DNA of 64,000 bases from Segatella copri (GCF_026015295.1 NZ_JAPDUW010000001.1:2713501-2777500); one strand, 5' to 3'; counted from the first letter of the stretch, positions 53,091 to 63,368 are shown. Numbers and translations are program-made. Notes: a model not told the origin generated them from the sequence alone.

Positions 53091-55169
53091 TTATTTATCC
53101 AACACACTTAAATTCTGATAGAACCAGACGTTCATCTGATTAGCTCCACGATGATTCCAAGCATAGTAAGGAATCAGAGTCAACACATCGTTCTTGACAG
53201 ATACACCATTGGCACCCTCTTCCAGAATCTGGGCATCAGCCTTGATGGCCTTGACAGAGAAGGCAGGAGCACCCTTGGTCTCGGTGTTCTGAATGCTGTA
53301 GTTATCTACCAGCGAGAAGGCAGGCTTCTTGGCCATGACGGCACGGAGCACTGGCTCGTTCTGATTATCCACAGCCTCAGCACAATATACCAATGGTCCA
53401 CGCTCTACGGCAACCTTACCCTTATCATCTGCCACCTTGCCGTTAGCTACAACTGTACGGATAGGCATATCAAAATGGATACGGATTACATCGCCCTTCT
53501 TGATGTTCTTGACAGGCAGATAACCCTTGTTGGCATCGAGATCAGCCTCTACAGCCTTGCCGTTTACGGTTACTGTGTAAGCAGGCTTCTCTGCATCGCT
53601 ATACTTGTAAAGATCGCTAGGCACCACCTGGTTGCGAACCCATCCAGGAATACGGACCAGGAGGTTGGCATTCTTCACACCGCTCTTCTTCACAGCAATC
53701 TTGATGTCGCCGTTCCAAGGATACTCGGTAGTCTCCTCCAGAACCACATCCTTGCCATTCACCTTGATGGTAGATGTATTGCCGGCAAAGAGGTTTACAT
53801 AGATGTTGTTGTCCTTCACGCCATAGAGATAACCCGGAACGGAAGGGATGAAACGGCACAAGTTACTCGGGCAGCAGGCACATCCGAACCAAGGCTGGCG
53901 GGTAGTATTGCCATCGGCATTGAACTTGTACTTGCCATCGCTAGACAATGGGTTTGGATAGAAGAATCTACCACCGTCCATGCTCATACCAGATATGACA
54001 CCATTATATAAGGTACGCTCCATGCAGTCGATATACTTGCTCTCGCCGTGAAGCAGGAACATACGTTCGAAGAGGTAAACCATAGAGATGGCTGCACAAG
54101 TCTCGTTATAGGCAGTCATGTTTGGCAACTCATAGTTCTCGCCGAAAGCTTCACCTGCATGACGGGCACCTACACCACCTGTAAGATAGTATTTCTTGCC
54201 AACGATGTTCTCGAAAATACGGTCAATCACCTTCATATAGGCAGAATCCTTGGTCAGGGCAGCCACATCGGCAATACCGGCATACATATATCCGGCACGA
54301 ACTGCATGACCAACAGCCTCTTTCTGCTCCAAGATAGGAGCCTGGCTCTGAGAATATGGGTTGCGGATATGAGTCTTGCCACGATAATCGAGCAGATACT
54401 TAGCCTCATCCAGATACTTCTTCTCACCGGTCAAGGTATAGAGACGAGCCAAAGCCATCTCGGCAATCTGATGACCAGGAACGATGGTAGCCTGTCCTGC
54501 CTTAGGACCTACTTCCCTTACCACACAATCGGCATAGCGCTTGGCGATGTTCAGGAACTTGGTGCTACCCGTAGCCTGATAGTGGGCGCAGGCTGCATCT
54601 ACCATGTGACCGAGGTTGTAAAGCTCGTGACTCGCCTCCTCGTCCTTGACCCAACGCTTATTTCCCGACCACTGATGTGGATGCTTTGGGTTGATGGTAC
54701 GGGCGGTATAGAGATAGCCATCTGGCTCCTGTGCCGCAGCTACTACATCGAGCACGCTGTCGATGTAAGCCTTCAACTTCTTGTTCGGATAAGTCTGGAG
54801 GATGTAGCTGGCACCTTCGATGGTCTTATAAACATCGGTATCATCGAAAGAGAAGCCCATGAACTTGCTCACATCCCACTCCTTGGTATCCAAACCCGGG
54901 TGGTTAGGATGCTGCAAGGTATAAGCAGCCATCTCGAAGTTCTTGTAACGGTGCTCGCTTTCGCACTTGCTGAAAGCCAATGGCACGGTTACCTCTCGGG
55001 CTGCCTTCAGTCGGGCACCCCAGAAAGTATTCTGTGAAATCTTCACACTGGTGAAAGGAACCTGAGTAAATGGATAACCATTGCCCAATGTCTTTGCATT
55101 CTTCGCTATGGTTGGCACAACTACGGCTGCCGAAAGCAATACTGCAGAAATTAATCTCTTCATTTTCAA
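53091..55169 (-). CDS. Beta-L-arabinofuranosidase, GH127
   Basis: 692 residues with signal peptide (about 1-22, VVVPTIA). Catalytic region typical of GH127: GARHAGEAFGENYELPN (acid/base Glu at about 340), E356-x-C358 in YNETCAAIS, and C432-C433 in CACCPSN. In HypBA1 the equivalent Glu338, Cys340, Cys417 and Cys418 bind zinc and Cys417 is the nucleophile; all are present here. An (alpha/alpha)6 barrel (to about 430) is followed by beta domains. Removes beta-L-arabinofuranose, as in hydroxyproline-linked or branched arabinans. Ends next to the orphan promoter. Confidence 0.93.
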   Translation of the reverse strand: MKMKRLISAVLLSAAVVVPTIAKNAKTLGNGYPFTQVPFTSVKISQNTFWGARLKAAREVTVPLAFSKCESEHRYKNFEMAAYTLQHPNHPGLDTKEWDVSKFMGFSFDDTDVYKTIEGASYILQTYPNKKLKAYIDSVLDVVAAAQEPDGYLYTARTINPKHPHQWSGNKRWVKDEEASHELYNLGHMVDAACAHYQATGSTKFLNIAKRYADCVVREVGPKAGQATIVPGHQIAEMALARLYTLTGEKKYLDEAKYLLDYRGKTHIRNPYSQSQAPILEQKEAVGHAVRAGYMYAGIADVAALTKDSAYMKVIDRIFENIVGKKYYLTGGVGARHAGEAFGENYELPNMTAYNETCAAISMVYLFERMFLLHGESKYIDCMERTLYNGVISGMSMDGGRFFYPNPLSSDGKYKFNADGNTTRQPWFGCACCPSNLCRFIPSVPGYLYGVKDNNIYVNLFAGNTSTIKVNGKDVVLEETTEYPWNGDIKIAVKKSGVKNANLLVRIPGWVRNQVVPSDLYKYSDAEKPAYTVTVNGKAVEADLDANKGYLPVKNIKKGDVIRIHFDMPIRTVVANGKVADDKGKVAVERGPLVYCAEAVDNQNEPVLRAVMAKKPAFSLVDNYSIQNTETKGAPAFSVKAIKADAQILEEGANGVSVKNDVLTLIPYYAWNHRGANQMNVWFYQNLSVLDK

Positions 55170-55212
55170 ATAGGTTTTATTAATTTAATATTATTGTTTG
55201 TTATTTCGGTTG

Positions 55213-55220
55213 CAAAGATA
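55213..55220 (-). promoter_or_regulatory. -7 element of GH127
   Basis: TATCTTTG on the minus strand about 45 bp before the GH127 start; no clean -33, so regulation by an activator is possible. Confidence 0.45.
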
Positions 55221-55312
55221 AGAAAACTTTCCGACTATAGTGTATAATAAACAACAAAAAGCAGGTAATTATCAGTCAAACACCTATATTTATATCATAT
55301 TTAACGCTTTTT

Positions 55313-55344
55313 TTTGTTACAATCGTTTTTTTATCTTACCTTTG
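55313..55344 (+). promoter_or_regulatory. Promoter of the HAD phosphatase gene
   Basis: TTTG (55313-55316), 20 bp, TACCTTTG (55337-55344). Full consensus. Confidence 0.75.
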
Positions 55345-55377
55345 CAGTCAAATTAGAAATACAATAATATATCAAAT

Positions 55378-56202
55378 ATGAATCATCTTCCATACCGTGC
55401 CATCGCCCTTGATCTGGATGGCACCCTGACCAACCACGACAAGGTGGTTACCCCGAAAACCCGCGAAGCGCTGCTCCAGGCAGAAGCCGAGGGTGTTGTT
55501 ATCATCCTTGCTTCAGGCAGACCGACCTACGGCATCGAACCGGTGGCGGAATGTCTGGAACTGGATAAGCGAGGCGGATACATCCTATCTTATAATGGCG
55601 GCAACATCGTGAATGCCAAGACTGGCGAAAAACTCTTCGCCCAGTTCCTGCCTGATGAGGTGATACCTATATTATATAGGTACGCGAAGGAGAAGAACCA
55701 TGCCCTGCTGGGATATGCCGGCAACGAGATTATCACCGAGATGCCCGACGACCAGTATGTGAAGGAAGAATCGCGTATCAACAAGATGAACATCCGAAAG
55801 GTAGAAAACCTGTTCGAAGCCCTGGAGCCTCACCCTACCAAGCTCCTCATGACAGGCGACCCGGCAGATATGCTCAAGGCAGAAAACGAGCTTTCAGAGA
55901 TTCTGGGCGACAGGATGGACATCTTCCGCTCAGCCCCATTCTTCCTGGAACTGGTTCCTAAAGGCATCGACAAGGCAAAGTCCCTGCTCCGCCTTCTGTC
56001 GAAAATCAATCTCACCCCAGCCGATATGATTGCTTTCGGAGATGGCTACAACGACCTGAGCATGCTGAAACTGGCAGGTATGGGTGTAGCCATGCAGAAT
56101 GCAGCACCAGAGGTTAGAGCCGAAGCCGACTACATCACGCTTTCCAATGAAGAAGATGGCATAGCTGCTGCTTTGGAACATTTCTGTAAAAAGGATTTTT
56201 AA
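55378..56202 (+). CDS. Cof-type HAD-superfamily phosphatase
   Basis: 274 residues, cytosolic. HAD motif I LDLDGTLT (16-23), cap type C2B, motif II ASGRP (about 45), motif III Lys, motif IV GDGYNDLSML. Such phosphatases (Cof/YbiV-like) dephosphorylate sugar phosphates or other small metabolites; substrate cannot be told. The gene is monocistronic, converging on GH97 with a shared terminator. ATG 55378 is directly downstream of a clean promoter. Confidence 0.92.
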   Translation: MNHLPYRAIALDLDGTLTNHDKVVTPKTREALLQAEAEGVVIILASGRPTYGIEPVAECLELDKRGGYILSYNGGNIVNAKTGEKLFAQFLPDEVIPILYRYAKEKNHALLGYAGNEIITEMPDDQYVKEESRINKMNIRKVENLFEALEPHPTKLLMTGDPADMLKAENELSEILGDRMDIFRSAPFFLELVPKGIDKAKSLLRLLSKINLTPADMIAFGDGYNDLSMLKLAGMGVAMQNAAPEVRAEADYITLSNEEDGIAAALEHFCKKDF

Positions 56203-56300
56203 AAGTAAAAAGGTAAAAAAGTAAAAAGGTAAAAAAGCCTAGCGGGGTATAATCTCCCTAGTTTCTTTTTACCTTTTTACTTTTTTACCTTTTTACTTTT
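56201..56300. terminator. Bidirectional terminator of two converging genes
   Basis: Arms of (AAGTAAAAAGGTAAAA)-type units at 56201-56235 and their complement at 56266-56300 form a long A/T-rich hairpin. Both stop codons fall in or next to it. Confidence 0.8.
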
Positions 56301-58254
56301 CAACAATCAGTCCACCCTTAGGCTGCATGACTACCTTCAGGTTTCCCTTCTTATCCACCTTTACGGTCTTCATCTGCGATACTGGCCAGAGAGCCTTCTT
56401 GTCCTTGCTGGCTGTTTCATGATAATAGGTAACGCTCTTGCCGGCAAGCATTGGCAGATTCAGGGTGAGCTTCATCACCTGGTCGGTGCCGTTCAAACCG
56501 GCAACATACCATTTATCACCATGGCGACGGGCAACAACGGCATATTTTCCAGGATAACCGGCGATGAACTTAGTCTCATCCCAGGTTGTAGGAACGCTCT
56601 TCAGGAAATCAATCTCGTGCTGAGGAAGCTCAGAGAGATTGTTCGGATAGATGGCGATACATTGGATAGCAGCCTGGTTAATGATAGCCGAAGCCATCTC
56701 GAAAACATCGGTGGTATAACGGCGATGACGACTCTTGTTATCCTTAGAGAGATACTTGTTCATGATGGTACCACCCCAATCCATCGCAGCCACGGCGTTG
56801 CGGCAGAATGGATGCATGGTCAGTTCAAAAGCCTCCTGCTTGGCATGATAATCAGAGAAGAATACATTCTCCGAAGCCAGTACAGCCTCGCTCGATACAT
56901 AGTTAGGATACATGCGCTCCCAACCTCTTGGCAGGGTGCAGCCATGGAAGATAACCTGAATGCCATAATCGTTGGCATCGCTCAGGATGTCTTCATACTG
57001 CTGCATGGTATGCTGCTTGTCGCCACCAAAGAAATCTACCTTGATGCCCTTGATGCCGATACTCTTCATCCAGGCCATCTCCTTCTTGCGAGCTACGATG
57101 TTATCCATGATGCCACGAGGACCCTGAGGTGCATCGTTGGCCACACCATTGGAATTATACCAGAGCATCAGACTCACATTCTTGCTCTGCGCATACTTGC
57201 TCAACTCTGCTATCTTGTCTCTACCAATCTGGGTATCCCAGAGCGCATCAACCAGCACATATTCATATCCCATGGTAGCAGCCAGGTCGATGAACTGCTT
57301 CTGGTCGTTATAGTTGCAGGATTCATCCTGCCAGATGAGCCAGCTCCAGGCATACTTGCCTGTTCCGTATTTCTGGGAAGCCTCGAATCTTGGCTCTACC
57401 ACATCGTATGGAATGGTGGTCTCTACCAGAGGCTTCAGATCAGAACCCACGGTAATGGTACGCCAAGGAGTGGAACCCGGAAGAATGAAAGCTGCCGATG
57501 TAGAACCGATGCCATCAGCCTCCTTCTCCATAGGGAAGGCTACCTGATAACCCTTTGCAGCATCATAATCGCTGATGTGACAACCCGGATAGTTGCCATG
57601 AGTACCCGTCTCGCTGACCAAAACCCAGCCATCGCCGCCTACCTTGAAGAGGCAAGGGAAAGTATAGCCATGACCATAACCCGACTTGGCTGTAAGAGGC
57701 TGATCCACCTTATAATCTTCTTCATAACTTGGTTTGGTACGGGCAAAACCGATGAGCGGATCCGACTGTGGACAGAGGTAAGTGGTGGTTACCTTAGGAA
57801 GATTGAAAGCAGTCTTCTCCTCATTCACGATGAGATGCTGAGCCTTCAGTTGATCAAAAGTATAACGGAATGCCACATCATTGTTGCTTACATTGAAGGT
57901 AACCGTCATCGGCTGCTTCTTACCGTTGATGTATGTCACGTTGAGCTGGTTGGCATGATAATCTACATGCGAAACCTTGGCGGTGCGGAGGTCATAGCTC
58001 TTCTCCACCTTTATCTCATTCTTGCCCTGATAGGTCAAGCCCTGACTGAAATCGCCTACATTGGCAAGGAGTCCGAGCTGTGATTCCTCCATCATTCGCT
58101 TGCCTGCATAGTCGATGGAATAATAGAGTTTGCCATCGCGGTCTTCTACCACGACATTCAACTTACCATCAGGAGAACTGACAGTATTCTTCTCTGCGTA
58201 TGCACCGATGCTTGCCATCAATGCCAGCGCTACTGCTAAAACGTTTTTCTTCAT
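56293..58254 (-). CDS. GH97 glycosidase, probably retaining alpha-galactosidase type
   Basis: 653 residues with signal peptide (about 1-20, ASIGAYA). N-terminal beta-sandwich (22-280), then a barrel with KGIKVDFFGGDKQ (D407) and NYVSSEAVLASE (Glu about 456). GH97 contains inverting alpha-glucosidases (SusB) and retaining alpha-galactosidases (BtGal97a), which differ in having Asp as nucleophile in this VDF motif. Asp is present, so the retaining alpha-galactosidase branch is favoured; other activities are possible. Calcium-binding Glu residues typical of the family are likely around SSEA. Divergent from ilvA. Confidence 0.85.
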   Translation of the reverse strand: MKKNVLAVALALMASIGAYAEKNTVSSPDGKLNVVVEDRDGKLYYSIDYAGKRMMEESQLGLLANVGDFSQGLTYQGKNEIKVEKSYDLRTAKVSHVDYHANQLNVTYINGKKQPMTVTFNVSNNDVAFRYTFDQLKAQHLIVNEEKTAFNLPKVTTTYLCPQSDPLIGFARTKPSYEEDYKVDQPLTAKSGYGHGYTFPCLFKVGGDGWVLVSETGTHGNYPGCHISDYDAAKGYQVAFPMEKEADGIGSTSAAFILPGSTPWRTITVGSDLKPLVETTIPYDVVEPRFEASQKYGTGKYAWSWLIWQDESCNYNDQKQFIDLAATMGYEYVLVDALWDTQIGRDKIAELSKYAQSKNVSLMLWYNSNGVANDAPQGPRGIMDNIVARKKEMAWMKSIGIKGIKVDFFGGDKQHTMQQYEDILSDANDYGIQVIFHGCTLPRGWERMYPNYVSSEAVLASENVFFSDYHAKQEAFELTMHPFCRNAVAAMDWGGTIMNKYLSKDNKSRHRRYTTDVFEMASAIINQAAIQCIAIYPNNLSELPQHEIDFLKSVPTTWDETKFIAGYPGKYAVVARRHGDKWYVAGLNGTDQVMKLTLNLPMLAGKSVTYYHETASKDKKALWPVSQMKTVKVDKKGNLKVVMQPKGGLIVEK

Positions 58255-58301
58255 TTCCAGATAAAAGTAATTAGTTTATTTGTTACTATGTTTTTATGCC
58301 G

Positions 58302-58332
58302 CAAAGTTAAGCAATATTATCGAATAAACAAA
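58302..58332 (-). promoter_or_regulatory. Promoter of GH97
   Basis: Minus strand TTTG (58329-58332), 19 bp, TAACTTTG (58302-58309). Full consensus, divergent from the ilvA promoter. Confidence 0.75.
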
Positions 58333-58348
58333 AATTAAACCGAATTAT

Positions 58349-58379
58349 TTTGTATTTTCTTCAAATAATAGTAACTTTG
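58349..58379 (+). promoter_or_regulatory. Promoter of ilvA
   Basis: TTTG (58349-58352), 19 bp, TAACTTTG (58372-58379). Full consensus; 32 bp before the start codon. Confidence 0.75.
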
Positions 58380-58410
58380 CACGAAATAAACTATACACAT
58401 ATCAGCAGTT

Positions 58411-59610
58411 ATGTTACAACTTGACAATTTCTATAAGGCTCGCTTCGTGCTGAGCAAGGTAATAAGAAAGACTGAGCTGGTTCACACGCCAAGAATCAAC
58501 CCAGAGAGTGATGTTTATTTGAAGCCAGAGTGCCTGCAGAAGACCGGTTCGTTCAAGATTCGTGGTGCTTACTATAAGATTTCACAACTCACCGATGAAG
58601 AAAAGAAGAAGGGTGTAATAGCCTGTTCTGCGGGCAACCATGCACAGGGTGTAGCTCTCGGTGCCACCGCCATGGGAGTGAAGAGTCTTATCTGTCTGCC
58701 TGAAGGCGCTCCTATCTCTAAGGTAGAAGCAACCAAGCGACTGGGTGCTGAAGTCTGTCTGGTACCTGGCGTTTACGATGATGCCTACCAGAAGGCGCTG
58801 GAACTGAAAGATGAGCATGGCTACACCTTCGTTCATCCTTTCGATGATGAGAACGTCATTGCAGGTCAGGGCACCATCGGTCTGGAGATTCTCGACCAGT
58901 TGCCAGATGTAGAAGCTGTCGTCGTTCCTGTAGGTGGCGGCGGACTTATCTCTGGTGTAGCCTTTGCCATCAAGTCGCTGAATCCTAACGTCAAGGTATA
59001 TGGTGTTCAGGCAGAAGGAGCAGCAAGTATGGTACAGAGTCTGCACGATCATAAACAGGAGAAGTTGCCTTCTGTAGCGACCGTTGCTGATGGTATTGCC
59101 GTAAAGGAACCGGGCAAGATTACTTTTGAAACCTGCTCCAACTATGTTGACGAAATCGTAACCGTGAGCGAGGATGAGATTTGTGCAGCCATCCTGAAAC
59201 TCATAGAGAGTGAGAAGATGGTAGCCGAAGGCGCCGGTGCGGCCAGTGTGGCAGCCGTGATGTACAACAAGGTTCCGGTGAAGGGCAAGAAAACCATCTG
59301 CGTGGTAAGCGGCGGTAATATCGACGTAACCATCCTGAACCGCGTCATCACCCGTGGTCTTGCCAAGAGCGGCCGTCTCTGCACCATCGAGATGGAGCTG
59401 GATGACAAACCGGGCGAATTGGTAGAGGTCTGCTCTGTCATCGCCGGATTGGGCGGTAATATCACCGGTGTTCACCACGACCGTTCAGCCAACCGCAACA
59501 AGGTGAATGCCTGCGTGCTCCGCCTCACCATGGAGACTCGCGACGAGGAACACGTAAAAGAAATCAAGGAGGCTTTGGAATCAAAGGGATTCCATCTCTG
59601 GATAGTATAA
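58411..59610 (+). CDS. ilvA: Threonine ammonia-lyase with one ACT domain
   Basis: 399 residues. PLP enzyme turning threonine into 2-oxobutanoate and ammonia, the first step of isoleucine synthesis. Motifs: GSFKIRGAYYK with PLP Lys at 49, ACSAGNHAQGVA, GGGGLISGVA and VSGGNIDV. About 330-399 is a single ACT domain (CTIEMELDDKPGELVEVCSV) for allosteric control. This short form with one ACT domain is the usual Bacteroidota enzyme; the E. coli biosynthetic enzyme is longer with two. Catabolic versus biosynthetic use is not certain. Confidence 0.92.
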   Translation: MLQLDNFYKARFVLSKVIRKTELVHTPRINPESDVYLKPECLQKTGSFKIRGAYYKISQLTDEEKKKGVIACSAGNHAQGVALGATAMGVKSLICLPEGAPISKVEATKRLGAEVCLVPGVYDDAYQKALELKDEHGYTFVHPFDDENVIAGQGTIGLEILDQLPDVEAVVVPVGGGGLISGVAFAIKSLNPNVKVYGVQAEGAASMVQSLHDHKQEKLPSVATVADGIAVKEPGKITFETCSNYVDEIVTVSEDEICAAILKLIESEKMVAEGAGAASVAAVMYNKVPVKGKKTICVVSGGNIDVTILNRVITRGLAKSGRLCTIEMELDDKPGELVEVCSVIAGLGGNITGVHHDRSANRNKVNACVLRLTMETRDEEHVKEIKEALESKGFHLWIV

Positions 59611-59643
59611 CCGTGCAGAGACTTACAAAAATCCATAAAATAT

Positions 59644-59685
59644 AAAAAGAGGGTGCGCCGTCAGTTGATAGCGCATCCTCTTTTT
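59644..59685. terminator. Terminator between ilvA and GH3
   Basis: AAAAAGAGGGTGCGC (59644-59658), 12-nt loop, GCGCATCCTCTTTTT (59671-59685). A and T runs make it work in both directions. Confidence 0.85.
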
Positions 59686-59749
59686 ATATATCATTAAAAG
59701 CTTTATTACCATCAAGCTCTTTTGTTATTGAGCTTTATCTTTAATAGAG

Positions 59750-62095
59750 CTACTTTACTTCCTTGAGCAAGCAAGGGCGAACCTTCTCGGTTACACCAGC
59801 TTCCTCAGTAATCACGGTAGTGAGAGGCTTGAGATCGGCAGCATTCTTTGCCACCATCACCTTGTAATCACCAGCCTCAACCTGCCACTGACTATCAACC
59901 TCATTGAAAGAAGCCAGGTTCTTGTATGGGATGTCGATAGTAACTGTCTCCGACTCACCAGGCTGCAAATTCTTAGTCTTGGCGAAACCACGGAGTTCCC
60001 TGGTTGGTTTATCCATATCCTTGCCAGGAGCAGCCACATATACCTGAACCACTTCCTTACCAGCTACCTTACCAGCATTCTTCACTGTCACCAGGACCTT
60101 GATATTGCCCTGTGCATCCTTCGTTACCACAGGTTTGCCATACTTAAAGGTGGTATAGCTCATACCATAACCAAAAGGATAAGATACAGGTACATTCTTA
60201 GTCTGGTAATAACGATAACCTACATAAACGCCATCATTATACTCGGTGTAATCCACATTCTTCACGTCACCCTTGCTACCGATGCCCTTGCCCATAAACA
60301 TGCCAATCACATCGTCAACCTTGACAGTCTCAGGGTTAGGGAAATCAGCCTTAGAAGGAACATCATTATAACTTACAGGCCATGTCATAGGAAGACGACC
60401 AGAAGGATTCTCCTTACCCGACAAGATGTCGGCAACACAGTTACCACCCTCCTGACCAGGCAACCAAGACAACAATACAGCATCAGGACCACCAATCCAA
60501 CTCTTGGTCTCAATAACGCCACAAACATTCAAGATGACAACCACCTTCTTACCGGCCTTATGGAAAGCGTTGCAAACGCCAGAAATCATATCCTTCTCCT
60601 CCTTGGTGAGATTGAAGCTATCAGAAATCTTTCGATCCAAGAACTCACCAGACGACTTACCAATAGTGATGATTGCCATATCGTTGTTCTTGACGGCAGC
60701 AGACATATTCAATTCAGCAAGGCTCATCTCTGGGATGAAGTGACCAGGCAAGAAAGCCTCCAAAGGATTCTTTGGCTTTGGCAAGTTTGCCTTTGCCTTT
60801 GGAGCATACTCTATGTATGCCTTCTGGATGTCGCCATCCACCTGATAGCCAGCATTCTTCAAACCATCCAACAAGCTTACCACATAAGCATGGTTTACAT
60901 TGCCAGAACCAGTACCACCAGCTATGAAATCATAAGAAGTATTGCCGAAGAGGGCTATGTTCTTAATCTTCTGAACGAGTGGCAATACATTCTTGTTATT
61001 CTTCAACAACACCATTCCCTCGGTAGCGGCATTGCGAGCCACCAAAGCATGTCCCTTCAAATCAGGGTTATTGTCGGCAACATACTGCTTGAAACGAGGA
61101 GTCTGCATGATATACTCCAAGATATGGCGTACATTGCGGTCGAGGATTTCCATCGACAGGCGACCATTGAGCACAGCCTTGCGAATCTCCTTCACCTGGT
61201 CTGCCTTACCTGGCATCAACAGGTCGTTACCCGCTTCCATCTGGGCAGCTGCGCTAAGACCACCAAACCAGTCGGTCATCACCATGCCCTTGAATCCCCA
61301 CTCATGGCGAAGGATCTCTGTTATCAAGTCACAACGCTCACTAGACATCGTACCATTGATGAGATTGTAAGAAGTCATCACTGTCCAAGGCTGAGCCTCC
61401 TTGATAACGATTTCGAAAGGTTTCAAGTAAATCTCACGGAAAGTACGTGGATTACCGATAACATTGTTACGAGTACGATTGGTCTCCTGGTTGTTCAGTG
61501 CGAAGTGCTTCAACGAAGTACCGACATCGTTGCTCTCGATACCATTCACCATAGCAGCACAAATGGTACCAGCCAACAATGGATCTTCTGAATAATACTC
61601 AAAGTTACGACCACAAAGAGGATTACGCATAATATTGGTAGCAGGTGCCAACAAGACATCTACGCCATAATGCTTCACCTCGTCTCCCATAGAGGTACCT
61701 ACGGAATACACCAAGTCTTTGTTCCAGGTAGAGCTCATCACAGTAGCCACAGGGAAGTGGGTACAGTAGAACGTCTTGTCGGTATTCTTGCGCTTAGGGT
61801 CGATGCGGAGACCAGCAGGGCCATCGGCAACAACCGTAGCAGGAATGCCCAAACGCTCGATACCATTCACCTGACCTGCGGCACCCTGTACCAACTGACC
61901 CTGGTTACCAATGGTAGCCTCCATCTGGCTCTCATACTTACCCGTAGAACCTACCACCAACTGAATCTTCTCATCAAGAGTCATCGCATTGATGACATCC
62001 TGGATAGGAGACACACCCAACTTTGGGTTCTGTGCTTGGACTACGAAAGTCGCAGAAAAAAGCACACATGAAGAAACTAAAATCTGTTTTATCAT
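59750..62095 (-). CDS. GH3 beta-glucosidase-like enzyme
   Basis: 781 residues with signal peptide (about 1-22, ATFVVQAQ). GH3 N-domain barrel with KHFALNNQE and nucleophile D275 in MVMTDWFGGL; C-domain (about 350-590) with the acid/base Glu region and GSGNVNHAYVVSLLDGL; PFGYGMSYTTF then a fibronectin III-like end (about 650-755). Activity in GH3 ranges over beta-glucosidase, beta-xylosidase and others; beta-glucosidase-like is the safest name. Lies 47 bp after a CE1 esterase gene in the same direction, so probably one operon acting on plant oligosaccharides. Confidence 0.9.
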   Translation of the reverse strand: MIKQILVSSCVLFSATFVVQAQNPKLGVSPIQDVINAMTLDEKIQLVVGSTGKYESQMEATIGNQGQLVQGAAGQVNGIERLGIPATVVADGPAGLRIDPKRKNTDKTFYCTHFPVATVMSSTWNKDLVYSVGTSMGDEVKHYGVDVLLAPATNIMRNPLCGRNFEYYSEDPLLAGTICAAMVNGIESNDVGTSLKHFALNNQETNRTRNNVIGNPRTFREIYLKPFEIVIKEAQPWTVMTSYNLINGTMSSERCDLITEILRHEWGFKGMVMTDWFGGLSAAAQMEAGNDLLMPGKADQVKEIRKAVLNGRLSMEILDRNVRHILEYIMQTPRFKQYVADNNPDLKGHALVARNAATEGMVLLKNNKNVLPLVQKIKNIALFGNTSYDFIAGGTGSGNVNHAYVVSLLDGLKNAGYQVDGDIQKAYIEYAPKAKANLPKPKNPLEAFLPGHFIPEMSLAELNMSAAVKNNDMAIITIGKSSGEFLDRKISDSFNLTKEEKDMISGVCNAFHKAGKKVVVILNVCGVIETKSWIGGPDAVLLSWLPGQEGGNCVADILSGKENPSGRLPMTWPVSYNDVPSKADFPNPETVKVDDVIGMFMGKGIGSKGDVKNVDYTEYNDGVYVGYRYYQTKNVPVSYPFGYGMSYTTFKYGKPVVTKDAQGNIKVLVTVKNAGKVAGKEVVQVYVAAPGKDMDKPTRELRGFAKTKNLQPGESETVTIDIPYKNLASFNEVDSQWQVEAGDYKVMVAKNAADLKPLTTVITEEAGVTEKVRPCLLKEVK

Positions 62096-62142
62096 TGTCT
62101 ATACCTTATTTTATTAAACTATTACTTGAAAAACTTATTTTA

Positions 62143-63368
62143 TCATTTGAAAATCTTCTGTGCAAACTCGGTAAGATACACACGCCAGTTGCGCCAGATG
62201 TGTCCGCCCTCCGTCTCCAAATAGGTATATTTATAACCCTTCTCATCGAAGTAGCGACGCAAGTCTGCACTGCTCTTGTAGAGGAAATCGGTCTTACCCA
62301 TACCAATCCAATACAACTTTGGCTTGTTCTTAAACAGAGTAGCCAACTGTGTCTTAGCCTCCTCGTTACCCTGCAACTGCTTGTAGAAGTCACTACGGAA
62401 ATCGCCAGTAGTACCCACATGCAAACCTGCAGAGAAGAGTCCGATGTAATCAAACTTGGTAGGGAAACGACGAGAGATATCGAAAGAATGACCACCGCCC
62501 ATAGAGAGTCCACAGATGGCACGATGAGCCTTGTCTTTAGCAACCTTGTAGTGGCTCTCCACATAATTCATCACATCAGGGAAACTCTCATCCATGGTGG
62601 CAGCTGGCTTGGCACCTTGATAGCCATAGAAAGAAGGAATGTATTGACCTGCTGACCACTCACCTGGAGCAGCCTGACAATTAGGATTGCCATTGGTCAT
62701 CACTACGACCATAGGCTTAGCCTTACCTGTGGCAATCAAATTATCAAGAATATGCTGTGCACGTCCTAAAGTAGTCCAGGCATCCTCATCGCCACCAGCG
62801 CCATGGAGCAGATAGAGAACAGGATAATCCTTGCCCTTGTCATAACCTGCTGGAGTATAGACCGTCATACGGCGCTGCATCTTGAGCGTAGGACTATCAT
62901 ACCATACCTTAGACCGTTTCCGTGAGGCACTTCGTTAACGGTATAGAGGTCACCACAATCACCTTTCTTGTCTGAAAGAATGAATATATTGGTTTCAGAG
63001 GTAATATCACGAGTGATATACACACTTCCTGGGTCAACAATCTTCACTCCATCCAAAAGGAGATTGTAAGAATACAACTCAGGAGAAAGCATCTGGCTGG
63101 TAAAAGTCCAAACACCCTTTTCATCTTTTGTCATATCAGCTACTCCAGGAGCATCATACTTTCCCATTGGTGTATCAATGGTTTTCGGTGCCAAGAAATC
63201 ACCAGTAACCTGCACCTTCTGGGCATTAGGAGCCTTCAAGCGGAAAGTTACGGTATGATTGGCGTTCACCTCTGGTGAGATAACAGGAACATTGTCAAAC
63301 AATGCCTGTTGGGCAAAACTGCCAAGACTCATCAGCAAGGCAGTTGCCAAGAATGTAATTTTCTTCAT
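62143..63368 (-). pseudogene. CE1-type esterase, frameshifted
   Basis: N-terminal part (63368-62865): signal peptide (LLMSLGSFAQ), then an Ig/CBM48-like domain (about 35-135, HTVTFRLKAPNAQKVQVTGD). C-terminal part (frame ending 62143, in-frame start 62880): alpha/beta-hydrolase with YPVLYLLHGAGGDEDAWTTL, nucleophile Ser in CGLSMGGGHSF and His in GGHIWRNW. The two join if one base is restored near 62911-62915: the reading GNG-SKVWYDSPTLKMQRRMT would be continuous, but the frame instead runs GNGLRYGMIV to an early stop. A loss of one base (expected GGTTCT, found GGTCT) explains it. Likely recent; about 408 residues in total. CE1 enzymes release acetyl or feruloyl groups. Confidence 0.88.

Noticed and set aside
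56419..58083. 554-codon open frame antisense to GH97
   Set aside because: Shadow of a clearly coding gene; no promoter or domain of its own.
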